A stretch of 40,008 nt of DNA from positions 1 to 40,008 of the IMG/VR virus record IMGVR_UViG_3300024520_000186; one strand, given 5' to 3'. Shown here piece by piece: positions 26,807-35,576 of the stretch. Every line of letters starts with the position of its first letter. Position 1 is the first letter of the stretch. The notes under the pieces are model-generated. The model did not search any database. It saw only the letters and a list, made by a program, of their open reading frames with translations, and had not been told where the DNA came from. Made by a program: the position numbers and the translations under genes. Source of the stretch: a virus.

Positions 26807-29547
26807 TATGCCGCGATCCTCCGTGTGCTTTTACTTGCCAGCCCTGAAGAGATTTGTCGGATGAAACGCTCTTTTGAACTTTCATCAATGACGTTCGTAC
26901 CCTGGAATATAATAGTCGGGGATGATGCGGGGCGTTGTCCTCCTGTCTGCTGTCCGCCTACTGTGGCAACCGAACTTGTTCGACTCGTAATTGCTTTTGA
27001 TGGGGTTGGGAGCGTGGGCGCGTTTTGTGGTTGTCTCTTTGACAGCCCGCCCTGTATAGATGCAATCATAGAGCTTGACAATCCTGAATTACTGAGTGCT
27101 AACATCTGTTGGTTGACGCCTGTACTCATAGCTTGCGAGGCTTTGCCAAGACTCGCACCCATTGACGAAATGTTGCTGTCAGCCATGAGAGCAGAAGAGG
27201 AAACACTGTTGATTTGGTTCGTTAGTTGTGCTGAATCCATTCCTGATTGAATGGCTTGCGCTCCATATCGTTTAAGCGCAGGGGTTAACGATGCTCCTTC
27301 AAGTTGATATTCTTGTTCCTCCATCGCCCGTGTTCCGTCTTCAATTTCTTCTTTTGCGTGTTTCGAGGTGAATCTTAATTTGTCTTGATTTTGCCATAAA
27401 CTACCTATTGCGTCACCAAGCTTTCCAGCTACCTTTGAGGCTGTATCGAGGGGGTTTACAATATCTTTTATTAATCCGATAAAGTCTTTCAAAAAACCCA
27501 TGCCTGCATCGACCGTCATGAAGAAATCATGCCAATCTAAATCGGCTTTTTTGAGCGCCGCGCCAGCCTCTTTAAAAATATCGACAATATCTTTAAATGA
27601 TTTCCATGTTGACTTGAGTTGTTCCTCAAAGTTCTTGAGTTTTGGGAAGGCTAATAATAGGGATTCCCAAACAGTATTTCCTTCTTGAATGGAAGATATA
27701 AAAACACGAAAGCTACTAATCAATCCGACAAGAGCAAGTTTGGTTGAGGCTATTCCTGAAGGGATTGACTCTTGAAAGAATTTCTGAATGATTCCGCTTT
27801 CTTTGGCAAGGTTCGTAAACTCTTTGATAAAAGGTATAATGTCAAGTTGAACAAGAGCTAATAAGCTTTCTCGGATCTGGTCAATAAAACCTTGTGCTGC
27901 CATCCACTTCTGAAACTCTTGCGCGCCCGTTACGATGTGTTTTAATAGCTCTTTTAGACCCGGTAAAAGTTGATCTGTGACCGTGCCGGACGTATTAGTC
28001 CAGATGACCCCTAACGCGCTCCATAATTGAGAAAATTTTGTAATATTGTTGATGAATTCTGCGGTTACTGAATCCATGCTTTCCAGCCCCTTGTTGGCAG
28101 GATCTAAAAAGTCTGACTGAAGTTTAGCCCCCATGTTTGCCATACCTAAAATCGCTGTTGAAACACCAGACCCGGCGAGGCCTAAGTCTTTGAGGTTTTG
28201 TGAGACGATCTGGATGCCTTCTGGTGTTTCAGTTGCCATTTTCTGAACACTTTGCAAGAACAACTCCATTGCCCCGCCGATGTCCGTCTGGACGAGTCTA
28301 TTAAATTCTGATGTGTTAATTCCGAACGCTTCCGCGAATGCGTCTGTGTCCCTTGCCATTACCTGAAATGACCCTTTTAGAGCAGTCGCGGCTTCTTCTG
28401 AAGAGATGCCCATCGAACTCATTGCACCTGTAAATCCTATCATATCACCCATAGCAATCCTGAAAGGGGCTAAAGCAGGAGCTATCCTCTTTGCCATTTC
28501 TATCATGACAGGAGCCGACGCCCTCGTAGAATCGGCCAATACATTGAATGAGTTGGCCATCTCGCCGACGGTAGTTTTTGAACCCTCAAACGCCCCTTTG
28601 ATAGTTCCCAGGGATTGCGCTGTTTTCCCGAATGACAAGTCAAGGGCTGCTGACGCCATCGCAACGTCTTTCGTAAATTCAAGAGTTGCCTTCAAACTAT
28701 TTTCAAAATCTTGACCTGAAAGGAGTCCCTGTTGTCCAGCCGCTTCAAGGATTTCCCCTAACTTCTCCGCGCTCACTGCCCCTTGTAATTCTTGTGATGA
28801 CAAGTCACGAACTGATTTCGTCAATATCACCATTTGATCGTCTGTCAAATTCGCAGTTCTCCTCGCTCCTGACAAGGCGTCTTCAAGGCTTACCGAACTT
28901 TTGAACGCGGCTTTAAATTCATCAGTAATAATACCAACAACTTTCTTGAGTCCTGATACAAGGCCACTAATCGCAGAGCCGACAGCCCCCAACGCGCCCA
29001 GGGCAAGCTTGCCAAAAACACCAAAAGCCCGGCCTAATCCTTTAAGGTTATTCTCTATACCAACAAACTCCAAAGCGGCCTTCCTGAGTTTTAGCCTAAG
29101 TTCTATCAATTCCTTTGAATAAAACCCTCGAATCCTTGACGCAAGGCTATTTGTTGCCGATTTCGCTTCCTTCTTCGCATCTGCTAATTTCTTCGTTTCC
29201 TTGATAGCTTTTTTGGTTGATTCTTGTTTGTCTAATGTCTTAGAAAATTTACCCGCTGCCACTTGTAATTCCTGGAATACTTTTGAGGCTAATAACGCCT
29301 GTATAGCAAGCTGTTTCAAGTCATCAGCCATAAGAATGACCGCTGGTGTAATTTCTTGAAAAACATCAACAGCAAATCCAAGATTTGTCGTGAATTTTAG
29401 GAAGGCTTTAGATGTCTTCTCTATCCCTTTAGACATGTCAAGGTCCGCAAGCTTAGAAATACTCTTCAATTTCTTCTCAAATGCTCCTAACTTTTTAGAG
29501 CCTTCATCCTTTACGATTAGCCTGAAAATAAGTTCATCGGCTGCCAT
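26806..29547 (-). CDS. Tail tape measure protein (TP901-type)
   Basis: The 913-residue protein sets tail length and moves into the host during ejection. It has long helical regions, a TP901-like core (SAEKLGEILEAAGQQGLLSG, then MGISSEEAATALKGSF) and hydrophobic stretches such as VFGKLALGALGAVGSAISGL. The Gln/Ser-rich C-terminus is typical. At about 0.15 nm per residue it suggests a tail near 135 nm, characteristic of siphoviruses. It starts at the overlapping stop of the tail-completion gene (TAATG). Confidence 0.9.
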   Translation of the reverse strand: MAADELIFRLIVKDEGSKKLGAFEKKLKSISKLADLDMSKGIEKTSKAFLKFTTNLGFAVDVFQEITPAVILMADDLKQLAIQALLASKVFQELQVAAGKFSKTLDKQESTKKAIKETKKLADAKKEAKSATNSLASRIRGFYSKELIELRLKLRKAALEFVGIENNLKGLGRAFGVFGKLALGALGAVGSAISGLVSGLKKVVGIITDEFKAAFKSSVSLEDALSGARRTANLTDDQMVILTKSVRDLSSQELQGAVSAEKLGEILEAAGQQGLLSGQDFENSLKATLEFTKDVAMASAALDLSFGKTAQSLGTIKGAFEGSKTTVGEMANSFNVLADSTRASAPVMIEMAKRIAPALAPFRIAMGDMIGFTGAMSSMGISSEEAATALKGSFQVMARDTDAFAEAFGINTSEFNRLVQTDIGGAMELFLQSVQKMATETPEGIQIVSQNLKDLGLAGSGVSTAILGMANMGAKLQSDFLDPANKGLESMDSVTAEFINNITKFSQLWSALGVIWTNTSGTVTDQLLPGLKELLKHIVTGAQEFQKWMAAQGFIDQIRESLLALVQLDIIPFIKEFTNLAKESGIIQKFFQESIPSGIASTKLALVGLISSFRVFISSIQEGNTVWESLLLAFPKLKNFEEQLKSTWKSFKDIVDIFKEAGAALKKADLDWHDFFMTVDAGMGFLKDFIGLIKDIVNPLDTASKVAGKLGDAIGSLWQNQDKLRFTSKHAKEEIEDGTRAMEEQEYQLEGASLTPALKRYGAQAIQSGMDSAQLTNQINSVSSSALMADSNISSMGASLGKASQAMSTGVNQQMLALSNSGLSSSMIASIQGGLSKRQPQNAPTLPTPSKAITSRTSSVATVGGQQTGGQRPASSPTIIFQGTNVIDESSKERFIRQISSGLASKSTRRIAA

Positions 29548-29966
29548 TAATTGAATACCGCCCGGATTCTCTCTTTCACTGCGTTTTTTTCACTTTGAAC
29601 TAATTGAACAAATTTTCTGATAACGGGTTTTCCTCTTGTCAGCATCCCTTTTAATTGATGGATAGCTCCATAAAAAATGGTCTTAATTTCCATTCGATGT
29701 ATGGTTTTTAGATGTTTCCAGTTCTTCGCTGACAATTCTGCATCGTCCCTCATCTTGCCCGTATGGTCAAGGATCGGATGACTGTATTTCCCGACTCGTT
29801 TTTTCCAGGGGGGGCGACCACCAGCCGCGAAATTTTTACGAATACTCTGCGCCATTATCCGGCTAATATCATCATACATTCCGCCTTGTTTGCCTTCTAA
29901 TTCTTTCTGCATCTTCCCCAGGTGTTTCAATGCGTCGGAAGCATCAAGCTTTGTTTCAATCCTCAT
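29547..29966 (-). CDS. Tail completion protein, phage virion morphogenesis (Phage_tail_S) family
   Basis: The 139-residue protein (MRIETKLDASDALKHLGKM) shows the family block AAGGRPPWKKRVGKYSHP followed by ILDHTGKMRDDAEL, known from Mu gpG and P2 gpS. The position next to the tape measure is unusual, since these proteins usually sit by the neck genes. It overlaps the upstream gene's stop by 11 bases. Confidence 0.8.
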   Translation of the reverse strand: MRIETKLDASDALKHLGKMQKELEGKQGGMYDDISRIMAQSIRKNFAAGGRPPWKKRVGKYSHPILDHTGKMRDDAELSAKNWKHLKTIHRMEIKTIFYGAIHQLKGMLTRGKPVIRKFVQLVQSEKNAVKERIRAVFN

Positions 29967-30273
29967 GCTCTATCCCCTGATATGCGGCGTTGATACGTGT
30001 GAGTCTCTCGAAGGTTTGCAAAAAATCAAGCCCGATCTCATCACAAAAGAGCTTGACTGTATTCGCATCTATTATTCCTATTTGACGCGCTGCTTCGCCT
30101 TCTCCCTGCTGTCTTTGGTGGTTGTACGGAAGTATGATGGAGAATAGGCCAAGCCATAACGCGCCCTGCTCTGTGTGGACTTGGGCGGGGTCTCCATGCT
30201 TCGCGCATGGGAGAGGAACAGCACGTTTTAGCACCGGTGCGCCCGCCCGTGTGAGTTCTGATAGGCATGTCAA
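29956..30273 (-). CDS. Probable second tail assembly chaperone frame (start uncertain)
   Basis: The frame reads on from within the end of the 30318 gene in the -1 register and stays open to 29956. It contains KPAFCLTCLSELTR, ALWLGLFSIILPYNHQR and DEIGLDFLQTFERLTR. The only start in this frame is TTG at 30273, with no ribosome-binding site. Coding-like sequence begins earlier, near 30330. A programmed -1 frameshift from the 30318 gene, as in gpG-gpT of lambda, would fit the genome position, but I see no clear slippery heptamer. The Cys pair may bind metal. Confidence 0.55.
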   Translation of the reverse strand: MTCLSELTRAGAPVLKRAVPLPCAKHGDPAQVHTEQGALWLGLFSIILPYNHQRQQGEGEAARQIGIIDANTVKLFCDEIGLDFLQTFERLTRINAAYQGIEHED

Positions 30274-30317
30274 ACAGAATGCCGGTTTGTCTTTGGCTAT
30301 CCACTTGACATGTTGAG

Positions 30318-30764
30318 TCAGTCCCGGTCTGTTGTGTCGTCTTTATCCTGTTTAAAGGCGGCGGCACTCGTAAACGCCACAGTGACAGCATCCGCAAACC
30401 ATTCCAAAAACTGAGGATAGCGAAGGAGCAATGCCCGAAATCCGTCCTTTGAATGCAAAACAGGTTTCCCGTCTATTGAGAAAAGTCCAGAGCTGCCAGT
30501 CACACACAAATCAGAAAGTTCAGAACAGTATTTTAGACGGTCGCTCCTGACTTCTCCTTCTTTTTGACTGCGTGTTCCGCTGCCGGAATCAACCACAACC
30601 AAACGGTTATATTTCCTGCTCAAATCGCGTTCTTTTTTTCTGATTTTATCGTTTATGCTTACAACGATTTCCGGCACTGATTCCCCATCTTCAACCAATA
30701 AGCAGTCAACAGGAATAACTTTTTCAATAGTGACATCTTGCGTTAATTCAGACAGATCAAACAT
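30318..30764 (-). CDS. Tail assembly chaperone-like protein
   Basis: The 148-residue protein (MFDLSELTQDVTIEKVIPV) lies between the tail tube and the tape measure, where gpG-type chaperones lie. The C-terminus ends FKQDKDDTTDRD. A beta-strand N-terminal domain and helical end (LLRYPQFLEWFADAVTVAF) are visible. The identification rests mainly on position. Confidence 0.6.
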   Translation of the reverse strand: MFDLSELTQDVTIEKVIPVDCLLVEDGESVPEIVVSINDKIRKKERDLSRKYNRLVVVDSGSGTRSQKEGEVRSDRLKYCSELSDLCVTGSSGLFSIDGKPVLHSKDGFRALLLRYPQFLEWFADAVTVAFTSAAAFKQDKDDTTDRD

Positions 30765-30775
30765 TGAATCTCCTT

Positions 30776-32134
30776 TTAGAAGGTAGCGATAGCGATTTCA
30801 TGGTCATTCCCCAACACAGCGTCTTTGACGGCCTGCAATGACGAATCAACAGACATGAGTTCATCCGTCACGAGAGATGACTCGCCGATGATCTGTTTTG
30901 CCACGTTGACCGCAAAAATATTATTAGCGGTATCACCCAGCACAACTTGTAAAGCTGAACCAATAACGTTGTCTCTCATTAGGAATTCAGACCAATCGGT
31001 AAAAAATGGAGAGCGTGAAATATTGACTGTTCGCTCTGTAAAGTCACGCCCCGAAAATCCTGAACTTGACACCATACACTTCTTAGCAACATCCGCCATC
31101 TCAATCGTTATTGTGAGCGTGTCCTTGACGTATCCACACTGATTATGGACAATATAACAGGTTTCTGTTGCAGTTCCTGCACCTGAGAGTGTTGCGTGTG
31201 TCAAGGTCTGGTTTGTCCCTTCAGTCCCCGTAACCGCGCTGATGGCCTTCGTCTCATACACGCCCGAACCGACATCGACAATAATGGAATCACTCGTTGT
31301 GACCTGAAAATTTGGGGCGACCAGAATCGTTTCGGTGGTTGTGGGGCTGCCTGTAATCACTCCTGAAAATATCGTTTTGCTTGTGATTCCTAAACACATA
31401 AGGGGTTGTGTTGTGCTGTCGTAGGTGGGCGTCACTGCCTGCGCTGTCCGGTCGTATGTCGGAGTCAACGCCTTGACCGTGAAAGCCATCGTTGCATTTT
31501 GCCCGACCTCGAAATTCATCTCACAGTTCGTGACCTTACAACCTGCCAACCTGAGCCGAAGAAGGTCTTCAAAGTAAATGTAAGACGTGAAAGAAGGGTG
31601 TGAAGTACTTGAAAGCATCCACGATATTCCGGCTGAGATGGGGTCTGTCGATACGGGCGTCGCTGATAACGGAGGAAATACCGTCAAGGCGTCCGTTGCG
31701 ATCCCGTCAATTCTGATGACCTCATCATTCACGAGGATTAACTGTCCTAAAGTGAAATCCTGTCCAACAGTTGTCGTGAAAAGGTCTGTTGTCGGGCCGG
31801 GAGCTGCTGCGACTGTGTTGTCAGTGTTCGCGTTCTGCTGTCCCATAATGGACTTCATGAACATTGCCCACTCCGGCGCAGACTTTGTGCCTTTACCCTT
31901 AATATTCATGGTGACGGAAAACCCTAAATCCTCTGAATACATGCCGGGTTGTGGTGATGTCTTCGTTAGCGACGCGGTGATCTCGTTGCTGGGTATTAAT
32001 TCCCTATCAATATTTACTTCGATTCCGTCCGCTGTAAAAATGAGAGCACCCAGCGCAATCTCATTGACGGGGGTGTTCTCCGTTACTTCTTCTACTATGC
32101 TAATTTCTGTATTTCTTAGCGCAATCGTGCTCAT
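30776..32134 (-). CDS. Major tail tube protein
   Basis: The 452-residue protein (MSTIALRNTEISIVEEVTE) is beta-rich and larger than usual for tail tubes, with an inserted domain in the middle (about residues 120-330). The first part, GALIFTADGIEVNIDRELIP with GFSVTMNIKGKG, and the C-terminal QVVLGDTANNIFAVNV resemble siphovirus tail proteins. The ribosome-binding site is GGAG. Its position between the tail terminator and chaperone supports the call. Confidence 0.7.
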   Translation of the reverse strand: MSTIALRNTEISIVEEVTENTPVNEIALGALIFTADGIEVNIDRELIPSNEITASLTKTSPQPGMYSEDLGFSVTMNIKGKGTKSAPEWAMFMKSIMGQQNANTDNTVAAAPGPTTDLFTTTVGQDFTLGQLILVNDEVIRIDGIATDALTVFPPLSATPVSTDPISAGISWMLSSTSHPSFTSYIYFEDLLRLRLAGCKVTNCEMNFEVGQNATMAFTVKALTPTYDRTAQAVTPTYDSTTQPLMCLGITSKTIFSGVITGSPTTTETILVAPNFQVTTSDSIIVDVGSGVYETKAISAVTGTEGTNQTLTHATLSGAGTATETCYIVHNQCGYVKDTLTITIEMADVAKKCMVSSSGFSGRDFTERTVNISRSPFFTDWSEFLMRDNVIGSALQVVLGDTANNIFAVNVAKQIIGESSLVTDELMSVDSSLQAVKDAVLGNDHEIAIATF

Positions 32135-32136
32135 AT

Positions 32137-32598
32137 TTAAACGCTCCTCACATCTGTGTTGACGTGTGTCATTATCATTTCACAACTGCCTGACCACTCG
32201 CCCGACTGAGGGGCTATGCTGGCCTGTGAATAGTCCTTACTTGTCACGTCAACCCACTGTGACAAGCTGAATCTTTGTGCAAAAAAAGCGGTCTCGATCA
32301 AGTCCAGAATGTCCGCCGCCGATTTATCCTCTTTATCTCCTGAATCCTCGGTAAAAACAGAGAACCGGACAGGGTATTGTTTGAGCATATACCGCCCACA
32401 ATTCGACACGGTTTCTGACGTGACCTGCCCCATCCTGACAATTATCAGAGGCAACACCGTTCCGTAATCAGGAGGCAGATCCGACGCAGTGAACATCACG
32501 AAAAACGAATTTACGTCTTCCAGCGTTCCGCTTGTGGCGGTTTCTGTGGTCAATTTCGCGTCTATGGCCTCAAGCAGACTAACTGCGATGTCACTCAT
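32137..32598 (-). CDS. Putative tail terminator / neck protein (gp37-like)
   Basis: The 153-residue protein starts MSDIAVSLLEAIDAKLTTE with an ATG overlapping the previous stop by 8 bases. The longer frame that runs through the connector gene is spurious. Sequence is compatible with the DUF1834/Mu gp37 minor-tail family but not decisive. The N-terminal helix and alternating strands (LPLIIVRMGQV) fit a tail terminator. Confidence 0.6.
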   Translation of the reverse strand: MSDIAVSLLEAIDAKLTTETATSGTLEDVNSFFVMFTASDLPPDYGTVLPLIIVRMGQVTSETVSNCGRYMLKQYPVRFSVFTEDSGDKEDKSAADILDLIETAFFAQRFSLSQWVDVTSKDYSQASIAPQSGEWSGSCEMIMTHVNTDVRSV

Positions 32599-33034
32599 TA
32601 TAGTACACAATGTCAGCGTCAAAAGAGGAGTCTGCATCGTCAACCTCTGTTCTTTCCGACAAGTCCTCTGTAACTCCGTATAAATCATCAACGCCGTCTC
32701 GAATACGCTCCAAAGATAAAAGAGCCTCCTGGTAAAGCTGAAGGAGCAAGGGCGACTGTGAATTGTTTGAACTTGAGAACCAATACACACAAAGGTCATC
32801 TGAGATTGAAAGAACCCGCTCCGGGGCTGTCGAAATTGTCCAGGCTGAAATGACCGTCTCTCCGTATCGCCTGGTCAAATAGCTGAAAATCAGACCAGAT
32901 GCGAACTGATACCCCTGTGTCAGCGTTCCGGGGTCTGGGATGGTGTCACTGTTCTTGTCAGTCCACCCCAGAACCCGTTTTGAATTCGCCCTTTGTTGGA
33001 CGGTTGTCAATGTCGAAAATTCTGTCAAAGCCAT
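32591..33034 (-). CDS. Head-tail connector, Mu gp36-like (DUF1320)
   Basis: The 147-residue protein (MALTEFSTLTTVQQRANSK) has the helical pattern of DUF1320 connectors, e.g. GYQFASGLIFSYLTRRYG and CVYWFSSSN. The C-terminus is acidic (DDADSSFDADIVYYNE). It is the first of the neck genes after the capsid block, as in Mu-type head modules. Confidence 0.75.
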   Translation of the reverse strand: MALTEFSTLTTVQQRANSKRVLGWTDKNSDTIPDPGTLTQGYQFASGLIFSYLTRRYGETVISAWTISTAPERVLSISDDLCVYWFSSSNNSQSPLLLQLYQEALLSLERIRDGVDDLYGVTEDLSERTEVDDADSSFDADIVYYNE

Positions 33035-33035
33035 A

Positions 33036-33968
33036 TTAATTCGTACTTCTTGTCAGTTCAATATAATCATTGTCGGCTTGCACATACAGAGTCAAGGTCT
33101 CATCGACGCTCGCCGTCCATGCTGCTGAAAGTGCGAAATTCCCGGCGTCTGCGATTGTGCTGCTATTGGTAGCACTTCCGCCCACAAGAATCACGATGCT
33201 TCCTACAATCGGATTATCAAGGTCTGTAATCGCCGTCGCTCCTGTATTAGCGGATGTCGTCAGAATGTGGCACCCAGCCACGTCTGGAGTCAAGTCACCA
33301 TCAGGAATCGTGCATTGTTCATATTTGATAGCCCCGGCCAAATACACGTCACCATTCAGGTCAATCTGTCCATTAGTGCTGTTCGTGATTGTCTCGTCAT
33401 TCTCCATGATGAGACCACCAGCCCCCACAACATCTAACGAACCCGATACAGTTACATTCCCAGTAACCGCCACTATCGGCTCAGTAATCGTCAACGTGCC
33501 ATTAACAGAGTTGTCAATCGTCGCTGCGTTTACGAGAGTCAAAACGCCTGTACTTCCCAGGTTCATCACAGTGGCGGCAGTTGCTCCTGCCGTCATCAGC
33601 ATCCAGTCAATTTCAAAATCTTCTGAGGCTGCGGTAACATCTGACACCTTGACAACTGTCCTCGCTCCCAATTCTGTATTGGCGGATGTTGTTTCCTGAT
33701 ACCAGTCCAAAGATAAACCAATCCCGTTCGCAGGTGTTCCGCTGGTGGTATGTGTGAATGTAACCAGAGGATGCACTGTCGCTGTTAATGCGGTTTCTTC
33801 TGAAACATCCCAACCGTCAGTGCTGCCAACAAGAGAAATCTGCATTGAATTGGATGACTGATTCCAGATGTCTTTAATCATTGCATCCTGCATATTAAGG
33901 GCTTGCGCCATAGTGGTAAAACCAATCATGAACACGCAAAAAATGACTATCGCTTTAAAGTTTCTCAT
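33036..33968 (-). CDS. Signal-peptide-bearing protein encoded in the head operon
   Basis: The 310-residue protein starts MRNFKAIVIFCVFMIGF, a standard Sec signal with basic n-region, hydrophobic core and an AQA-LN cleavage site at about residue 24. The rest is beta-rich (GTLTITEPIVAVTGNVTVSG, then ITNSTNGQIDLNGDVYLAGA), like trimeric fibre or beta-helix proteins. Virion proteins are normally cytoplasmic, so the exported form is odd: a surface or periplasmic factor is possible, or the signal is a remnant of a host gene. Its start overlaps the upstream stop (ATGA). Confidence 0.6.
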   Translation of the reverse strand: MRNFKAIVIFCVFMIGFTTMAQALNMQDAMIKDIWNQSSNSMQISLVGSTDGWDVSEETALTATVHPLVTFTHTTSGTPANGIGLSLDWYQETTSANTELGARTVVKVSDVTAASEDFEIDWMLMTAGATAATVMNLGSTGVLTLVNAATIDNSVNGTLTITEPIVAVTGNVTVSGSLDVVGAGGLIMENDETITNSTNGQIDLNGDVYLAGAIKYEQCTIPDGDLTPDVAGCHILTTSANTGATAITDLDNPIVGSIVILVGGSATNSSTIADAGNFALSAAWTASVDETLTLYVQADNDYIELTRSTN

Positions 33969-34126
33969 TTCTTTCCCCCCGCAAGTTCCCATACGACGAT
34001 TCCCGTCGGAAACCCGACTCCGTTAGCTTTACAGATTTGACGCCCGGCCTCAACGACCTGAGTCATTTTGTCACCTTCCACAACGCCCTTTTTTCCAGTT
34101 TTGAGTTCATATCTCATTTTGATCAT
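33965..34126 (-). CDS. Small protein between capsid and signal-peptide genes (53 residues)
   Basis: The product begins MIKMRYELKTGKKGVVEGDK and ends VVWELAGGKK. The ATG at 34117 is another possible start. The ribosome-binding site is weak. The next gene overlaps its stop as ATGA, which supports it as real. It may be a neck or decoration component, but no family was recognised. Confidence 0.55.
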   Translation of the reverse strand: MIKMRYELKTGKKGVVEGDKMTQVVEAGRQICKANGVGFPTGIVVWELAGGKK

Positions 34127-34161
34127 AGTAGTTTTAAGGGCGGTTTTACCCGCCCCTCCTT

Positions 34162-35163
34162 CTAATACAGGTTATCTATCCGGTAAGCCAATTTTTTCTC
34201 GTGGCTCAGAAATGTGTAATAATCCCAAATTCCCCACTTGCGAACACCGACGCCGCCAACTTCTCCCTTTTGTGACTCGTTCACAATCCAGCCTTCCGAA
34301 CTGTCGCCTTTTCCGTCTGGTCTCCAAAAGAGATGTTTCAGCCAAGACGGTTGACGTGGACTTTGAATCGCGTTTGCGTTGTAATCGAAAAGGAGCATAG
34401 AATCACCCCAAATTTCCGCGATTGTGCTGTCTGTCGGATCTGAAGAGTCTGTCACCAACGCGCCCGAAGCAATCCACAGGTGGTCTAAATTCCAATAGTT
34501 TTTGAGGAAGTCCACCGTCACAAACGGATTTACAGAGCCATCACGCGCCGATCCCATTACTGTTGTGCTGCTCTGAATACTTGCGTGTTGCTGCAAATAG
34601 TTAAGTGCCGTGTTTGATATGATTCCGGCATTTAAACGGTATCCCCCTGCCTCAACGATTGTGCGGCCTGCCATAATATCGTCAAGAGAATCAGCCGTTG
34701 TCGTTGTGCTCCATGCCGTCCCTGCGTTCGCGTAATACGTCGCCCCTTGAAAGTTCGAGTTATCAGATACGAACGTATAGAGAGCCTTCTCTTTCAATTT
34801 TTTGAGCAGGTACATCGTGACCGCCATCTCTTCCTGAATCATCGCCGCCGCGCTCGGATACCCTCGACTTGTCGCCTGTCCCAGGTCTGCGTTTGAGAAT
34901 TCAAACGCGCTCGAAATGGGGTCAATTTTGAAGTCCAGGAACGCGTCTGTCGTGTTGTGGCTTTCCGGCGTAGTGAACTTACTCGCCATACTGCGTAACT
35001 CTTCAAACCATGTGCGTGCGTCTTTCTTGCGAAATTTACCCAGTTCAGCCCCGGCATTCATAGCTGGAAACACCTGATTGTAAACCAGATTAGCATACGG
35101 ATCTGACAGTTGATACGCCAGAGTTGACATATCTTGCTTGTAATATGTATTAGTTGTTGGCAT
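34162..35163 (-). CDS. Major capsid protein
   Basis: The 333-residue protein (MPTTNTYYKQDMSTLAYQL) lies after the protease/scaffold and decoration genes with a strong AAGGAGG site. The regions ARTWFEELRSMASKFTTPES, GYRLNAGIISNTALNYLQQH and WLKHLFWRPDGKGDSSEGW resemble HK97-fold capsids of Mu-like and related siphoviruses. No cleavable scaffold domain is visible, consistent with a separate scaffold. Confidence 0.8.
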   Translation of the reverse strand: MPTTNTYYKQDMSTLAYQLSDPYANLVYNQVFPAMNAGAELGKFRKKDARTWFEELRSMASKFTTPESHNTTDAFLDFKIDPISSAFEFSNADLGQATSRGYPSAAAMIQEEMAVTMYLLKKLKEKALYTFVSDNSNFQGATYYANAGTAWSTTTTADSLDDIMAGRTIVEAGGYRLNAGIISNTALNYLQQHASIQSSTTVMGSARDGSVNPFVTVDFLKNYWNLDHLWIASGALVTDSSDPTDSTIAEIWGDSMLLFDYNANAIQSPRQPSWLKHLFWRPDGKGDSSEGWIVNESQKGEVGGVGVRKWGIWDYYTFLSHEKKLAYRIDNLY

Positions 35164-35175
35164 GTTTAGCCCTCC

Positions 35176-35574
35176 TTATACACCGTAGAAAGTGCCTAAT
35201 GCTGACAAATCAACCAGAATATAGCCCCCCACCGTGCTCTGAAGTGTTAGAGGATAGCCAACAATAATATCATTGTTAGCAGTGACAGGCGTTACCGTTC
35301 CCGCTGCCGCTGACATGACAGGCAGTGCGATATTAGTCACCGCCGCCGCGATTTTACAGACGGCGATGTCACCGGTTACGAGTTCTGAGCGTGTCCCGTC
35401 TTCAGAAATATCAACATCGCGGGCAAACACGCCGCGAGGAACAGCCCCAGCCCCGCACACATCGGCGGTATCCAGTGCGGTAATCTTTCCGACCTGGCCT
35501 TCTGTCACGTCCGCTGCCAAAGTGACGGGAATCGATTTATCATGATTGATCTTCCAACCCGGTTGAGTTGCCAT
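35176..35574 (-). CDS. Capsid decoration protein
   Basis: The 132-residue protein (MATQPGWKINHDKSIPVTL) is Ala/Val/Thr-rich with strands (DIAVCKIAAAVTNIALPVMS). It resembles DUF2190/head-cement proteins that occur directly before the capsid gene. It is probably a trimeric capsid stabiliser. Confidence 0.7.
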   Translation of the reverse strand: MATQPGWKINHDKSIPVTLAADVTEGQVGKITALDTADVCGAGAVPRGVFARDVDISEDGTRSELVTGDIAVCKIAAAVTNIALPVMSAAAGTVTPVTANNDIIVGYPLTLQSTVGGYILVDLSALGTFYGV

Positions 35575-35576
35575 AA

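Noticed and set aside
30041-30397. Frame in the +1 register after the tail chaperone
   Set aside because: Its composition (many Arg, Pro, Ser) looks like a shadow of the -1 frame, which reads as a normal protein.
33070-33699. 209-codon plus-strand frame
   Set aside because: It is antisense to the signal-peptide gene and has no start signals.
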